Assembly (NCBI GenBank): GCA_023634235.1
Contig: JAMKCF010000011.1
Location: 2,622,001-2,686,000 of the forward strand
Length of the DNA: 64,000 nt
Source: Pisaster brevispinus
Lineage: Eukaryota; Echinodermata; Asteroidea; Forcipulatida; Asteriidae
Direction: 5' to 3'
Shown: positions 9,150-21,680 of the stretch, piece by piece
Layout of the letters: each line of letters opens with the position of its first letter
How positions within the stretch are numbered: the first letter of the stretch is position 1
Translations under genes and position numbers: made by a program
Notes under the pieces: generated by a model
What the model was told of the DNA's origin: nothing
What the model saw: the letters and a program-made list of their open reading frames with translations, nothing else
Databases searched by the model: none

Positions 9150-11173
9150 TATCCCTCTTCGTCCACAGCTGTGCACCTATAAGTCTTCAAGAAAAGTCAT
9201 GGGCAGATTTTCTGTTTATTTATTTTTAAGGTATACAGTCATACTACTCAATTGCATAAATACTTTTGTGACAACTGCTTTTTCATGGAAAAATGCTAAC
9301 AAATGAAAATGCATATAAAGTAGTTCATTTTTTAAGCCAAACATAACTAGGAAGACTATCAATATAGGACCCCTATATTAGGACCCCTATATTAAAACAT
9401 AGAAAATGATAAAGATTTGACTAAAAAAAGTTTATATCCTGGTCTTTACATCTATTGGCAATAACTTAAAAGTGAAAAGGAAGTTCAGAAATGAATTTGA
9501 TTTTTTGGGGCCATGTCCCTGTTTGCTTGGAATTGCCCACCTGATACAGACATAGCTGGAGCTATTTAAGACATGAAGACCAGTTGGGTAAAGCACGTTT
9601 GGCGTTCATAGCCATCATAGCAAGCTTATGCGCTGGCTATAAATAAGGCAAAACAAATTTCATACGGTACAGCGGTACTCAATTACTACACGTGAAGCAC
9701 AGCTAGCTGTGAAACATCCCAAACGTCCAATATTTATCAAAAAAAGTACTCCTTATATTTATCAATATAGGACCCATATATTAAAATTTGGAATGTCAGA
9801 ATGGTATACTTTGTACATGGCAAAATAAAGGATGACACATGATGCATGTTCCACCAATGACAAGGATCTGTAAGGGCAGTATATAATATTCATAATCAGT
9901 AACACTAACAGTAACTGACTTTATCAAAATTTTGTAGGCCAACACTCGACAGTTAATATACAAAATGTCACAATGAAAGTTTCTAAACCCCCATTTGCAA
10001 AAATGCTGCTCATATCAACTGCATATTTTAAGAATATTTCAAATATTTTATTACTTTCATTTTAATGTGCTCCTCCTTGGCCAACTGTAGTGAGTACATG
10101 CTTATTGCACCATCTATCAGACTATTAAAAAAACCTTGCATATTCTTATTGCATATAATTCATGACTTAAGATCTTCCAGTTCCAGCATCCAGTTTGAAA
10201 GGAAAACACCTCAGTCCCATTAGAATATACAGAGAAATGTCTGAAACTGTGATCTTGAACCTAAACTATTCTAAGTCAGTTAAGGATATTTGAAAATTTT
10301 CTTTAATCATAATCTTTAACTTTGTATGTTTATGTACAGGTCTACATGCTTGTTGTATTGATTGACATGGAATTAAGGATTTTGCATCTGTATATTTATA
10401 TTTTGTGGAGAACAGGGGTGTCTAAAGAACATCGACTCCAAAAGATCACAAGTTGTTCATCTGCTGTGAAGTTCAATACAGATCTTATCTTCTGTAAAGT
10501 TCAATGTTTTCCACACCATCAATCAATTTGTATCATTATTGCTGATTTCATAATATTTTAACAAAACTCTTTCCTATTGCTACACTAATTTGGAACCCAT
10601 GTCAGATTTTACACACAATTTTCAGAGACATGGTAGACAATTTTAATCAAATTATTTGTGATTTTTTATGTTAAAATAGAAAATAATACTTCAAAACCAA
10701 TAACAACTGGATATTTCACAAAGTTTGGTGAACAGTTTTTACTGTGATCAAGAAATGTGTGAAGTACCATGTTAAATACTAGCACTAGCAGTCTATAGTA
10801 TTAGCAGTGAGGCTGGACTATAAATATGAATGAGCGCCCTCTGTTGTCAGGACACGAATATTGTTTCAGTCAGTCTTCAGTTCTGTGTGGAATTTTTCAA
10901 GGATCATAAAGCAATGTTTGAAATAAAACTGTTTTGTTGATCTGTCTCTGTAATTAATTTATTTTATTTTGTTTTTGCCTTTTTGAGTAATCTGTTTCCA
11001 AGTATTTACTGTACCACTGGAACTGAGTTTGTTGATTTGATTAGTAAAAACACAATGGTAACATAAGTCGTTCATCTTTAGTCCTCAACCCATATTTATT
11101 ATGAATCTGAATATGAATACTGAATATCAGCAATGATGGTGAAGTTATTTTCTTGCCAACGGTTGTTGACCAT
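9150..11173. other. AT-rich non-coding stretch
   Basis: No exon, RNA gene or recognised element was found. A short direct duplication occurs at about 9364-9395 ('tataggacccctatattaggacccctatatta', given in spirit; unit about 15 bp) and again as a single copy near 9765. A GCGCCCTCTGTTGTC motif lies at 10833-10847, see the CTCF-like entry. Confidence 0.5.
10833..10841 (-). promoter_or_regulatory. CTCF-core-like motif AGAGGGCGC
   Basis: GCGCCCTCT on the plus strand. The same core occurs at 11970-11978 (GCGCCCTCT) and, on the opposite strand, at 39294-39302 (GAGGGCGCT), with a weaker AGAGGGCAG at 5871. AGAGGGCGC is the core of the bilaterian CTCF recognition sequence; the flanks were not scored. 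Confidence 0.3.
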
Positions 11174-11445
11174 GGTTCTCTCCAGGCACCAAATTTTGGC
11201 AGTTTGGCCGAACGCACTGAATTAAAACGAGGTTCTTCAGAATGTATTCTACTTGGTGTTTATCTTAGTTTTAAAAACTCTTGTGCAATCTGAAGCATTC
11301 TTAATGGTTTTCTCTTGATGTTTTTTTTTGTGAAAAAAAAAGGGGGGCTGCGTATGGGCTGAAATCTTTGGGTATCCGCATGCAATTCGTGCGTATCGGC
11401 CTAATATGTTAGCTTGTACAGTACATGGATGGGGAGATCCCTGAC
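11174..11445 (+). mobile_element. TIR element family 2, copy A
   Basis: Shares an ordered series of blocks with the copies at 30748-31101 and 35271-35550: GGTTCTCTCCAGG at the start, GAATTAAAACGAGGTTCTTCAGAATG, TTGGTGTTTATCTTAGTTTTAAAA-type sequence, TGTGCAATCTGAAGCATTCT, then a CGTGCGTATCGG...TAGCTTGT end followed by GGGAGATCCCTG. Start (CAGGGTTCTCCC in the best copy) and end (GGGAAGAACCCTG in the best copy) are inverted repeats. Non-coding; possibly a hAT-type MITE, from the CAGGG terminus. Confidence 0.6.
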
Positions 11446-11900
11446 TGTTGTCCTTAGCAATGGCTCATATATATGCTTTGTTACTAGTGACAATTTATCC
11501 AATACAGTTAACACATAGCCTGAAACCATAACATTTCCACGTCAAAGTTTCATCTTATATATTTTTTTTAGCCAAGACCGTCCTTTAAAAAAAAAAATTG
11601 AAGTAGACAATTTGCAACTCAAAGTGGCAGTGCGAAGTCGCTAAATATGTATGAATTTTATAATATATAAACAAAAAATCCTTGACAACAATTTAAAAAC
11701 AAACCTGCCTGCCTAGGCTATCTCAGTATGCTGTGTGAACGATCGTAGCCACAAAATTCCCTAAACTCTTGGCTCTGATAATACCAATGACTCGGGGTAA
11801 CGGGCCCCCACAGTGCAAGAGAAACATTTTGCATGCAGATACTTGCAACTTGCATAGCCCCCTCTTTTGATCAAGAAAAACCAGTAACGGGAGGTCGGTG

Positions 11901-11914
11901 GTTTCCATAGCAAC
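11901..11914 (+). promoter_or_regulatory. RFX X-box-like site
   Basis: GTTTCCATAGCAAC matches the X-box pattern GTNNCC-AT-RGNAAC recognised by RFX factors. It lies 56 bp from a GCGCCCTCT motif (11970) and about 400 bp from a YY1-like AAGATGGCGAC (12314-12324). Together these resemble a TATA-less promoter, but no exon could be attached. Confidence 0.35.
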
Positions 11915-12313
11915 TCTCTGATTGCAAATTTTTTGTGAGGAATGGGGGATATTTTTGTCTGTATGAATTGCGCCCTCTATTGAGAGCTGATATATAATCC
12001 CAGACACAATGCTGGTTAAATTTTGTTTGTGCATACTACATTAAAACATATGTTATTCTCTGCACTTAATATAATATTGTGAATAATGCTGATATTGAAC
12101 TCTGTTACGTGTTCAAACATACATTTTAAGTGTTGGGTGGTAATTTACTCATGTAGTAAAGAATGTGTATGTCTTGCTATAATTGTGACTCATCATGAGA
12201 TAGTTTTAATGACTATTTTTTGCCCTCCAAAAACCAAACCAAAAATAGATCAAAGCAAAATGTCAATAATTACTCAATGGTAACGTCTTGGGAACAGTGA
12301 CCTCAGCACAAAA

Positions 12314-12324
12314 GAAGATGGCGA
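12314..12324 (+). promoter_or_regulatory. YY1-like site AAGATGGCGAC
   Basis: A near-consensus YY1 site (AAGATGGCGGC). In metazoan promoters it usually lies just downstream of the transcription start, oriented with the gene. No splice donor or sustained open frame follows within the next few hundred bases. Confidence 0.3.
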
Positions 12325-14448
12325 CATTTTGAGTGAGGAATTTCTTTTATCATGCTTAAATTTCACTATTCTTGGAATCAAATAAGCTCCCTACACGATT
12401 TACATGCACACAAATTTACTTGACGGTCAGCACTGATTGTAGCCAGACAAAGTGAACCATACAATGCACAAATCAAAATTCAAAAATGCATTTTCCCCTC
12501 CTGGACGATTGATGACAAATATTTTTGTGCAGTCACGCATTTATCTTCAAGAGTGAAGAAAAAGGTGCCACAAAATTAAATTGCTTCTTGCCAATTCATT
12601 TCCACTGTTATGTCAACGGATTGAATTGGAGAAGCAGTCATGGTGGCCCTTGCTGAAAATATCAAATTTGATTTACCTCATCTGTAATCAAAATAAGAAA
12701 GAAATTGATGCAGTCAGGTCAAAATTATGTATGTTTACGCATCCCATCATAGTAACGTTGAAGAAAAGCAATGTGAGGAAAATGAAAAAGGGCAAGGTGT
12801 TTTTCAATCTTCAAAAAAAAAAAAAGAAGCTTAATAACAAAACATGAATGAGGGAGACAGGAAAGGTTTTGACTTGTCCCTAGAAATTCTGATTTACGTT
12901 TAGATAATTTCCACTTCAATTGTATGAGTTTTCTAGACTTGATGCATAATTTACTTGACTCAAACTGTTTGTGTGTACCGTTGATAAGAGTAGGCAACAT
13001 TTCTTTTTGATAAAAGTGGAAGACATTTAGTGAAAGGTGTATTTTTGCAAAATGATTATTGAAAAATCTAGTTTGTCAAACTGAAGGTTTTGTAATACAA
13101 GTGATTTAAGAACATGCCTAGTGTTGAAGTTTTTGGCTTTTATTCCTGATTGCTGAATGAAGCAATTGTTTATGATTACGTACGTAGTACTTTATTGAAA
13201 TAATAATAATGACAGTAACTGAAATGTTACTGCATTCGTTTTTAAAAACAAGTCACAAATTATGCTCATCAACAAAAATTAACAAAATAATAGTTTACAA
13301 AAACTAGGAATTTCCACATTTTGCAAACAGAAGAAGTTCTGAGGCAAACAGAATTTTGTTTGACTGTTGTTAACGATTGCTGAATGAAACGTTTGTACTG
13401 TTTACATATACCAGTACTAATTGAAATAATGGTAACAATAGCAATTGAAAAGGTTACTTCATTCGTTTAAACAAAGCACAAATTATTGTCTTTAACAAAA
13501 TAGACAAAATAATATTTAAAAAGCTTTAGGAATCTCCACATTTAATTGAATGCAGACAGAAGGAGTTTGATAATATATTTTGTAAGTGATGACTTCTTTC
13601 TACAGTGTAAAATGAACGATACATTCCATAAAAAAAATTAAAAATGTCTAGCTGCTGTTAAGTGAATAATATAGGACTCCTGGAAATTTTGGTTGACTTT
13701 CCAACAATGACCTAGATGCTTGCAAAGTCGATCCCAACTTCATGAATGGATATTTCAAAATTAAGATTTGTGTGTCACAAATTTCAAATTGAAGCTTCAT
13801 TTTGCAAAGGGGTCCGTCCATAAGAAGATCACAGAATCTAAAGGAACATTTTGAAGGGCACACCAAGGCCAACTCCAAAGCAACGGAGACGATGCCCTCC
13901 ATGGCTTGTGAAATTTGAAGCCTGACAGTCTGATTTGGGAGTATAATTCAACGCGTTTGTGGCTGGGCATTTGTATTTGCATTTGCGCCGAGTGCAAACT
14001 CACCTTTACGAAGGTACATGTACAACATTACACGTATGCACCTTCAGAAACAAGAGCTCAAGATTACACAATGTGTTTTCCTTCTGTGGCCATATTTTGG
14101 AATTCTATATGCATGTTTCCCGAGGCAATTGTCATCTTTCCCTTACATACACATTTACACCGAATGCGGTAGAGATGTTAATGAACCTAGTATTTTCCAG
14201 CACTATTGAATCAAAAAAATGTGTACCCCTTTTCAGGAAAAGGTCAACTAACGCACCAAGTGTACAATAAACTGTTTCACTTGTTGTTGTTTTTTTTAGT
14301 GAACCAATGATAAACTTTGTTGTTGGTAGTCCTTTGAATGTTTAAATATTTAAAAAAATGCAAAGGTCTTGGTAGCCCTTTTGGGATTATTTCAGAATGC
14401 CATCACTATTTCTCTACTTTGTGAACTTTCTTGTAGGTGTTGACTATT
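12325..14448. other. AT-rich non-coding stretch with a diverged internal duplication
   Basis: No exon recognised. Two stretches at about 13150-13330 and 13370-13545 share order and wording (gattgctgaatgaa, then taattgaaataat, then gttact-cattcgttt, then aaattat, then aggaat-tccacatt), so they look like an old tandem duplication of about 210 bp. Short open frames at 13.6-14.3 kb overlap on both strands and are probably chance. Confidence 0.45.
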
Positions 14449-14545
14449 AGGGTTCTCCCCCAAGCAGCATGCACAAGCTAGCAAAGCGGGCTGATACTCA
14501 CAAATTCTTGCTGTTACGCGCAAATTGCGGCTGATACCCAAATAA
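14449..14545 (-). mobile_element. TIR element family 2, partial inverted copy D
   Basis: AGGGTTCTCCCCCAAGCAGC, GCACAAGCTAGC and GGCTGATAC are, inverted, the end of the family-2 element seen at 35480-35550 (GTATCAGCC...GCTAGCTTGTGC...GGGAAGAACCCTG). Only the terminal part is recognisable. Confidence 0.5.
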
Positions 14546-16350
14546 GTATTTTTGGGGGAGAGAGGAACTTACGATCAAATTCTGAAAAAACCCTGAGAGT
14601 GAGAGACACTGTAGCAGCTTTTCATTAAAGAAATGCCTAATCGTGTTTATAAATCATACATTCGTGTGCATTTTGGTAGCATCCAGTAGGCTTTTTGTTA
14701 CCTCTAGTCCAAAGTTGGCATGCGTGTATAGATGTGTGTAACATTGCTGAAACATGTTTTAAAATCTCTCTATTTATCATCAAAAAATAACTGTTAAGAC
14801 AGAAATTGATTTTATTGTTACAGACTTTGAGTCTTTGGGAAAACATGTGAAAGTTGAGCCTAGAGCCTTATAATTTGTTCAGGATAGCAGGATATTTTGT
14901 CGTCTACATTTTTTGAGCTACTGTCACGTTCATACGCTATCCCAGCTTAGGGCATGAGAAGTTAAGTCAGAAGAAAATGTTGCAGCTTAACTCCCGGCAA
15001 TTTCTTTGAAAGGATGTCACTTTTAGAAGCATCCTTTGCTTCCCATTCCAATCCTTACTTATAATCTCTTTTCAGACATTTAAAAAAAAAAAATCCCAGA
15101 AATATTCCACAGTTAAAATGTTTGAACACTGTCTTCATAGAAACTGGGAATGCTCTTGAAATTTGCTTTGAGAAAGAGAAATGATTCAGACTGACAAATT
15201 ACGTTCGCTAAAAGCTTTCCGTCACACTCTTTGTTCTTGTTGCTTTTCTTGTAATGGTTTGAAGCAATTTATTGCAGAGGGTGTAGTGGAGCAATTCTTA
15301 CTCGACAACATTCATAGTTCACTTGTTTCACGTAATCTAGTGAAAGGTTTCCTTCCAGTTCCATGTGGCATTTTAGTCAATCAGTTGTCGGCCCGTAAAT
15401 CCTAAACGGGTGCTAAAAGGTACCTCATAGGTAACCCCAAGAGAATCGGTCATTTTCTTTCAGTTGTTGTAGAGGAAATATATGTGGCATTCCATTTAAA
15501 ATTAAAGGTGTAAAACATGTTTGTACAATAGGATGACAATTTTCTTACTCAAAAGCGTAGCTTACATTTTCAAACTAGACAACCCTATGCCATTGTCCTG
15601 AGAAGTGCTTTATTTCCTTCTGTGAAATACTACCATTTGCAAGAAAATTGTTCCCAAGACATTCTGTTTTTATTTTGATAGCCAAATTGAAATAAACATG
15701 TAGTGTATTACAAAATCCCTGGCTTAACATAATCTGTTTAATCAAGCGTTTTGCCGTTTTATGCAAAACATGACAACTGGAGTTGATGAAATTTTCACAT
15801 GTAAAATTTGTGTAGTGTGTTTATTGAAAACAAGATGACAGGAAAGTTTCTTCCCCCCCCCAAAAAAAACCAATGATGTGTTTTGTTCTTGAATTGTTTC
15901 TTAACATCTTGGTCACATTCTTAGACTTATAGGTCTCCACTGTTGACATGTATATTGAACATCGCTGAACTTATACCAATCCTTGTGTAGGTTAGCTGTT
16001 TGTTATCTTCACATTTATATTGTTTATCAGGGATGTGATTTCTCCGTTTTTAACCGGAATTCCGTTGTTTTTTTTTCCCTTAAAAAAAAGAAATTCCGTA
16101 TTTTTTTGCCCCCCCCAAAAAAAAACCCCCCACTTTTTTTATATTTTTTATTTTTAAGATCAAATTCATAAAAAAATGAAGATAAAACCATATAATAACG
16201 CCCAGATTGCAGAGTAGGGCTTTTAAAACCAAAGATAAATGTTAATATTGGGCTTCATGCTCACAAGTTTTCGAGCTTGCATGCTTTCGCTCTTTGCGCT
16301 CAGAGTTCAGGTTTTTTTCTCAACAGCCTATCACATCCCTGGTTTATTCG

Positions 16351-16486
16351 GTCGTGTCCGATTCAAGCGACTTTGGCAATGGCTATGGCTGTCGCCCCTA
16401 GCAACAACATTGGAAAATAAGCTTTTTAAGCAATCCAGCCATAGCCGCAGCCGAAGCCGCCAATTCAGACATAGCCTTAAGAATGT
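16351..16486 (+). mobile_element. Small palindromic repeat, family 5 copy A
   Basis: Contains GGCTATGGCTGTCG near one end and CAGCCATAGCC near the other, then GCAGCCGAAGCCGCCAATTC. The same components in the same order (GGCTATGGCTGTTGC, then AGCCGCAGCCGGCAATTCTG) occur at 37437-37556. A small fold-back MITE is the simplest reading. Confidence 0.45.
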
Positions 16487-16489
16487 GAG

Positions 16490-19344
16490 ATGAGATACGC
16501 ATAAATCACTCATCCCATGTTCTCATTATGCTTTCTTATAAGTCATCAATTTAAAAAATATATATATAGATTTATTGCTCTGTGAAACCAGTTTTGCTCT
16601 GTTGCTCAAATATTTAGAAATTGATTGTAGCTGCGTGTATTGTTTAGATTCGGTTGCATTTGAAAAATGTTTCGCTAAATCATCATCCAATGAAGTCGTA
16701 CTTTGGGTTAATGGGTTTGCCATATATGAAATATTGGTTCAATTTAATGAAGAGACGAACATTGGATGTGTAATGACAGCAGGAAATTTACCAACTAATG
16801 GAAATGGGGCGTAGACTGTATTCATCTTTTGAAATATTGGTTGGGTTATAGATTATGCAGACATTGCATTCAGGAAAAGTAGTTCACCAAAAAGACAAAC
16901 TACGTAGTAATGCTTCATGGAATTGATTACTTACACTGCAGTTGAATCTTCAACAAACTTGGATTTGTGTCCATCCTTGTCCAGACATGTAGATTGAAAA
17001 ATGGGGCTGTTTGATTGAGCCAGGCTCTGAGCATGCATGCAATACACAGGAAACAATATTGATAAGGTTTTGTTCGATATTGGTAATTATATGGGATCAT
17101 AAAACAACAACAAAACAATATAAATTACATGGTCGGAAAGTAGGGCTAGTTTAAGCGTATTATCACAATAAAGTTAAAAGCTATTGAAGGTTATTGCAAG
17201 TGATGAGATCATAAGGAAACTCCATGTAAAAAGACCGTCAGTGCCGTATTCTTTGCACAACCTCCCGGAATCGCCTCCAGCTAATGCAGTCATGAATGAT
17301 TTAGTTGACTCCTGTTTTTTCGCATTTTTTAGTCTCTGAGTGACAATTGTAGCTTGGAATGCAAAATTGCCTTATTTTGAAATTTTCCATGTTGGATCTC
17401 ATTACCTGCAATTAGATTCAAACAGTGAACCAATCTGTACAAGCTCATTTGATGGATTAAATTTTAATTGACTTTCGTAAAAAAGGAGCGCAAGCGTATA
17501 AATTCTTTTCAAACTCTTCATCCGCTAAAACAGAAAAAAATTCTCATATGATTTGTGTGGGGACTGTCAATGACATGTTCTCCTGTTATAGTCCGCTGGT
17601 CAAATAGCTAAAACACCCGAGGACCAGTCAAACTTCACTCTAAAGTGGTCTGGCTGGCTAGGTCAGTATTGAAAAGCATCCCTAGTGAATATAAAGTATG
17701 GACTAGTGAAACTGGTCTGGTCGGCTGGGCACGGACAAAGTTAAGGACAAACCCTGTGACACATTAAAAGTTTATATTTATTTCTTTGTTTAATGTGTAA
17801 GTTGCATGGATCTCAGGTTTATTGTTTCAGTTCTGCATATGTTGTTGTGGGAGTATTTCGTCATGTACAAGGAAGAAGGGCGTAAGGCTGTACACGATTC
17901 TTCCAGGCACACAAAATACTTTTGTTTCTAGTAACAAAAGGCAGTAAGCAATAAAATGGCTCCTGACAAGAAAAAAATATGGCATTATTGTTAACGTTTT
18001 TGTTGCTAGAATAACCCCAAAGAGATGTTTTCCCATTCCATGCAGAATGTAACCTTCCTATGATGACTAATGAATGGCAGAAAAACGATCAATCTTTCAC
18101 ACTCAGTTTGTCTTGAAACACAATTTTGCACAATAATTGCGTACGCCCTTTCTCCGGTACCTTTTCGTTATGTCCTTCCACGCGCACACCGATTTGTAGC
18201 ACCAATTGCAAGGTTTTCACAAGATACAAATTCTGAGCAAGGTATACTACTAGCCAATAAACAGCCTGAAGATTACAAAGTAGGAAATAGCTTTACAGAG
18301 GGATTTATAATACTGTGCATTGATTGTCACTGTAGTGCAAATTTAATTTGATCCAAAACAGTACAACCACAAAAAATGCTCTTGGAGTAGGACATTGTAA
18401 TAGAGACCATTGTAACGGAGACCATAAAAAGCTTGGGATTATAAAAGAGGCTGTAAAAAAAAAAAGAGAGCTTTCATTCGGATATGAGAAGATGCATTCT
18501 GCCTGCGCTCTCTAGTAATCTCCCCCCCATTGTCTTCTTCATCTTTTGCTGAGCATACATGCAGTTTGCATTTATTAAATCAATGCGGGTTGGTCTTTTC
18601 TCTTCTGCATCTTCCTTGACCTAATTCACTGAGGCGACCCAGAATTGTCTGATAAACTTTTGTCAGACCTGAAACCCCTTTGCTCACAGTCGCATTGAGA
18701 TAAGAAGATAGGCTTATTATGGGAGAGCCTTGTATTCAACTTGAAGTTGTCTTTGTGCTGCGATTTGATTCATGCTAGCTTGATCCACGGGAGGGGGTTT
18801 TAAATGCCTTGCTCCGTCCGGTAAAGGACTTAAACAATTGTGCCGTCTAAAATCAATGATGAACTTTGCCTTTTTGGATTATAAGTTTTGTTCAAAAGGT
18901 TTTTGACACAGAAGATTTACAGTTGTGCAACATGAAAATTTCAGTTTTGAAAATGTCCCACACTTAAAGCAACTATGATTGATTTTTTTTAAAATTACTT
19001 TTGGAAAAAGACAAACAACAAACCTTTTTGAGACATACACTGTGGTCAGTTAAATGAAAGGTTCAAAATTACAAGATTTTTACAAAGATACATTTGATAA
19101 AAAAGTACTGGATTGTGGACCTTAATTTGTAAGGAATGGAGCGCAATCACTCCCCTCCGCACTCCCTAACCTTGTCTAAGTAGTGCAGAAAATAGCACTC
19201 CTTTAAATTTAAAGTAGATTTTTAAAAAAACTGGGGGAAAAATAGCAGTGAAGCTGCCGGTATGTTTATTTCTTTTGATCATGTTACAAAAATTACAGTC
19301 CACCAAACTAACCCTGCAACATAGTGTTAGTCAGAGGGGTGTCT
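16490..19344. other. AT-rich non-coding stretch
   Basis: No exon recognised. About 17590-17760 contains two related segments (AGTGGTCTGGCTGGCTAGG and ACTGGTCTGGTCGGCTGGGC) that look like part of a dispersed repeat. The open frame at 18070-18351 resembles no known domain. Confidence 0.4.
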
Positions 19345-19460
19345 TTTGGACACCCTGTTTTAAATTTGGACACCCTGTTTTAAATTTGGACACCCTATTT
19401 TATCTGCCATTTACATGTAATCATGTATTGTATGTGAACAATTTGGACACCCAGTTTTAA
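19345..19460 (+). repeat. 20-bp tandem repeat, TTTGGACACCCTGTTTTAAA
   Basis: Three nearly identical 20-bp units start at 19345, 19365 and 19385, and a fourth, separated copy starts at about 19443. A related array (TTTGGACAGGCAGT, spacing 30-32 bp) is at 21129-21210, and a single TTTGGACACACTGTTT near 37986, so the phrase 'tttggaca' is dispersed. Confidence 0.8.
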
Positions 19461-20329
19461 AATTTCCATCAAATTTTGATACTCTTTTACCAAATCCTGG
19501 CTGAAACCTTGCCCTGTATAGTGGTACGTGAATATTTATGCTCATTTGGAACGTGACTAATATAAAATCATGTTTTAATTTCGCTTTTTAGACTTTGGTT
19601 TTTGAGGCGTGCAAAGAGCTTTCCTCAATAATTTAAGGTTTCTAGCTCTCCTTGTATTTCTTATAATGAAGGCCTGGCAGTTGATTTATAATATGAATAA
19701 ATGTGAAGCATGTATAATTGTATCATTGTCAATCTATATGCAATCCTTTGTGAATTCATTGAAAACAAGAAAAAGAAAAAAAACCACCTTGTTTCCATAA
19801 AATGCTGCTCATGGTTTGTTCAAGACCTTCAGCAAATGCCACTTCGTTTAATTTCATTACGAAAACCTGGTTTTCTTTATATTATTTATTTTAGGTTTTG
19901 GGGGTAATTTTTATTTGTTCCCAATGACGATGCATGGTAATTGTAATCAAACTCTGAAAGCATTGTAGTAAAGAAGTGTCAGCATAAGAGCTAACACTCA
20001 TAGTTGAGCAGAGCTGCACCACCTTTCTCTTGGATAACCATTCAAACTCCGTTGGGACAACACACATTTAGACCCTGAATGTGCAACTGCACTTTCTTAC
20101 AGTACTTTTGTGTCATTTCTCCAAATATTCCCAGCATTTCCCTAACCAAAGGGGAGAATGGGAAAGGAAAATTTAGAAAAGTCAATTATTTTTGATCAGA
20201 GCTTGTGATTTTTCAAGGCGCTTTAATGCATGTATTTCCCGAAAATGAAACTCTGTTAAGAAAACGATTGTCTCTAGAATTAGGCCTTCTTCACAAAAAT
20301 AAGCAGTACTGTCCTTTTACATGGAATGT

Positions 20330-20697
20330 TAAGGGAGGATACCTTAAGTTATTGCTCCAAAAAATAATGACTATGCTAACTTACTTGGTAAGAAGCACTG
20401 CAGACTGCTGATAAATTTTAACATTTTGAAAAACAATTCCCTTCTAAGGAATTTGGTTTTAGAGAGAGGGACTCAAAATATTTTTATTTGAGAAACATTT
20501 CATGCACGAATGATTCTCAGATTGTGTATTCCGATTACGAATTATTCTTCCTGCGTGGGCATAACGGCTCCAGATTTTAGGCGATATCTTAAAAACCCCA
20601 CCACCTTTTGAAATGAAATTTTCATAGGTTAGTTTTATTGTCTAATATCTACATTTTTATAGGTTCCAAAAACCAAAGGTATACTTTGTTTTTAAGA
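20330..20697 (+). mobile_element. TIR family 1, copy C1 (subfamily A)
   Basis: Starts AAGGGAGGATACC and ends GGTATACTTTG. Shares AAGAAGCACTGCAG, GAGAGAGGGA, a central GAGAAACATTTCATGC hairpin, and AATGAAATTTTCA with copies at 52165-52522 and 57557-57890. Non-coding. Confidence 0.75.
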
Positions 20698-20828
20698 AAT
20701 CCATTTACTGAATGTTAGTGGTTAGTAGTAAGTTCTTAGCGGATCTAGAATCTGAAATGTCTCAGGTTTGACTCTGCTTTGACTTTGGCAGGTTAAAAAA
20801 AACAAACCTCAAGTTGTCTGGGATTGTA

Positions 20829-21070
20829 GGACCCCACTTTGTATTCGCTCGGCCCCAGCGGCCTATCCAGGACCGCTGGGATGGGCTAATCAGCTTGCAC
20901 AGATTCTTGTTCAGGAAGTACATCATGCGTGCAGTGCTTGCAGTGTGAGTGTGATGCATGATGGGACTGAGCATTAACCAATGAGCGTGCTTGATACGTT
21001 TGCCCATCCCAGCGCCTTTGGTTTTAAGGCAAGGCGCTGGGGATAAGCGAACACTTTGTATAGTGTCCCC
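20829..21070. mobile_element. Fold-back element with long imperfect inverted repeats
   Basis: Left arm GGACCCCACTTTGTATTCGC then CCCCAGCG; right arm, inverted, GGGGACACTATACAAAGTG, TTCGCTTATCCCCAGCG. An inner pair, CGCTGGGATGGGC (about 20873-20886) and GCCCATCCCAGCG (about 21001-21013), is also inverted and perfect. About 240 bp in total, no coding capacity. A clear target-site duplication was not seen. Confidence 0.65.
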
Positions 21071-21128
21071 CACCCCTTAACAATGCATACATACTTTCCA
21101 CTCAAACACTTTTAGCCAGAAAGTTCAA

Positions 21129-21210
21129 TTTGGACAGGCAGTGAAAAACCTTGTCCAGTTTGGACAAGCAGTTTTCAAAATGCAGTTCAGTTTGGACAGG
21201 CAGTTTTTGA
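21129..21210 (+). repeat. Diverged tandem repeat, TTTGGACAGGCAGT, about 31-bp period
   Basis: TTTGGACAGGCAGT (21129), TTTGGACAAGCAGT (21159) and TTTGGACAGGCAGT (21191), separated by related CAGTT-containing spacers. Possibly related to the 20-bp array at 19345. Confidence 0.7.
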
Positions 21211-21502
21211 CGCTCACAATGCCATAAGTGTAGAAATTGCATTCAGAGGATCCTATATTCGTATTGTTAAATCCTAACAATCATAGGTGTTTAATAATTG
21301 GAAAACTGAAATTTGATCTGTTGCTTTAGATGTCAGGGGTACGCGGACATCGTTTTAAAAATCAATTTTCAGTGTGCGTTGTGGAGATGACCAATCGTTC
21401 ACTGTGAAGTCTTGACAGGTTGTGTGAATCGAAATTTCCACAATTCTTAAATGACTGACAGGCATCTTTGATGTAGAAGCTACTGCTCTAGGTCAAATTC
21501 TA

Positions 21503-21680
21503 TAAGAGAGCTGCTTAAGCAGAAAATTTACTGCTGAGCAAAACTAAGCAGGAAACCAGTCAAAGACAGCACTTGTGATTTGGTATTTCGGTATTTTGGC
21601 TGGTGACCTTTATGTTTCGTTTTGTGCTTAGTTACTTTTTTGTACTCAGGCAGCGTATTGAAATTGGGCACTGGACTTGA
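21503..21680 (+). repeat. Dispersed repeat, 'GCTGCTTAAGCAGAAAATTT' family, copy 1
   Basis: AGAGCTGCTTAAGCAGAAAA, AAGCAGGAAACCAGTCA, TTGTGCTTAG-TACTTTTT and AATTGGGC follow in the same order as in the copies at 29021-29180 and, inverted, 51085-51195. The family is, from memory, frequent in sea-star sequence. Confidence 0.6.
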
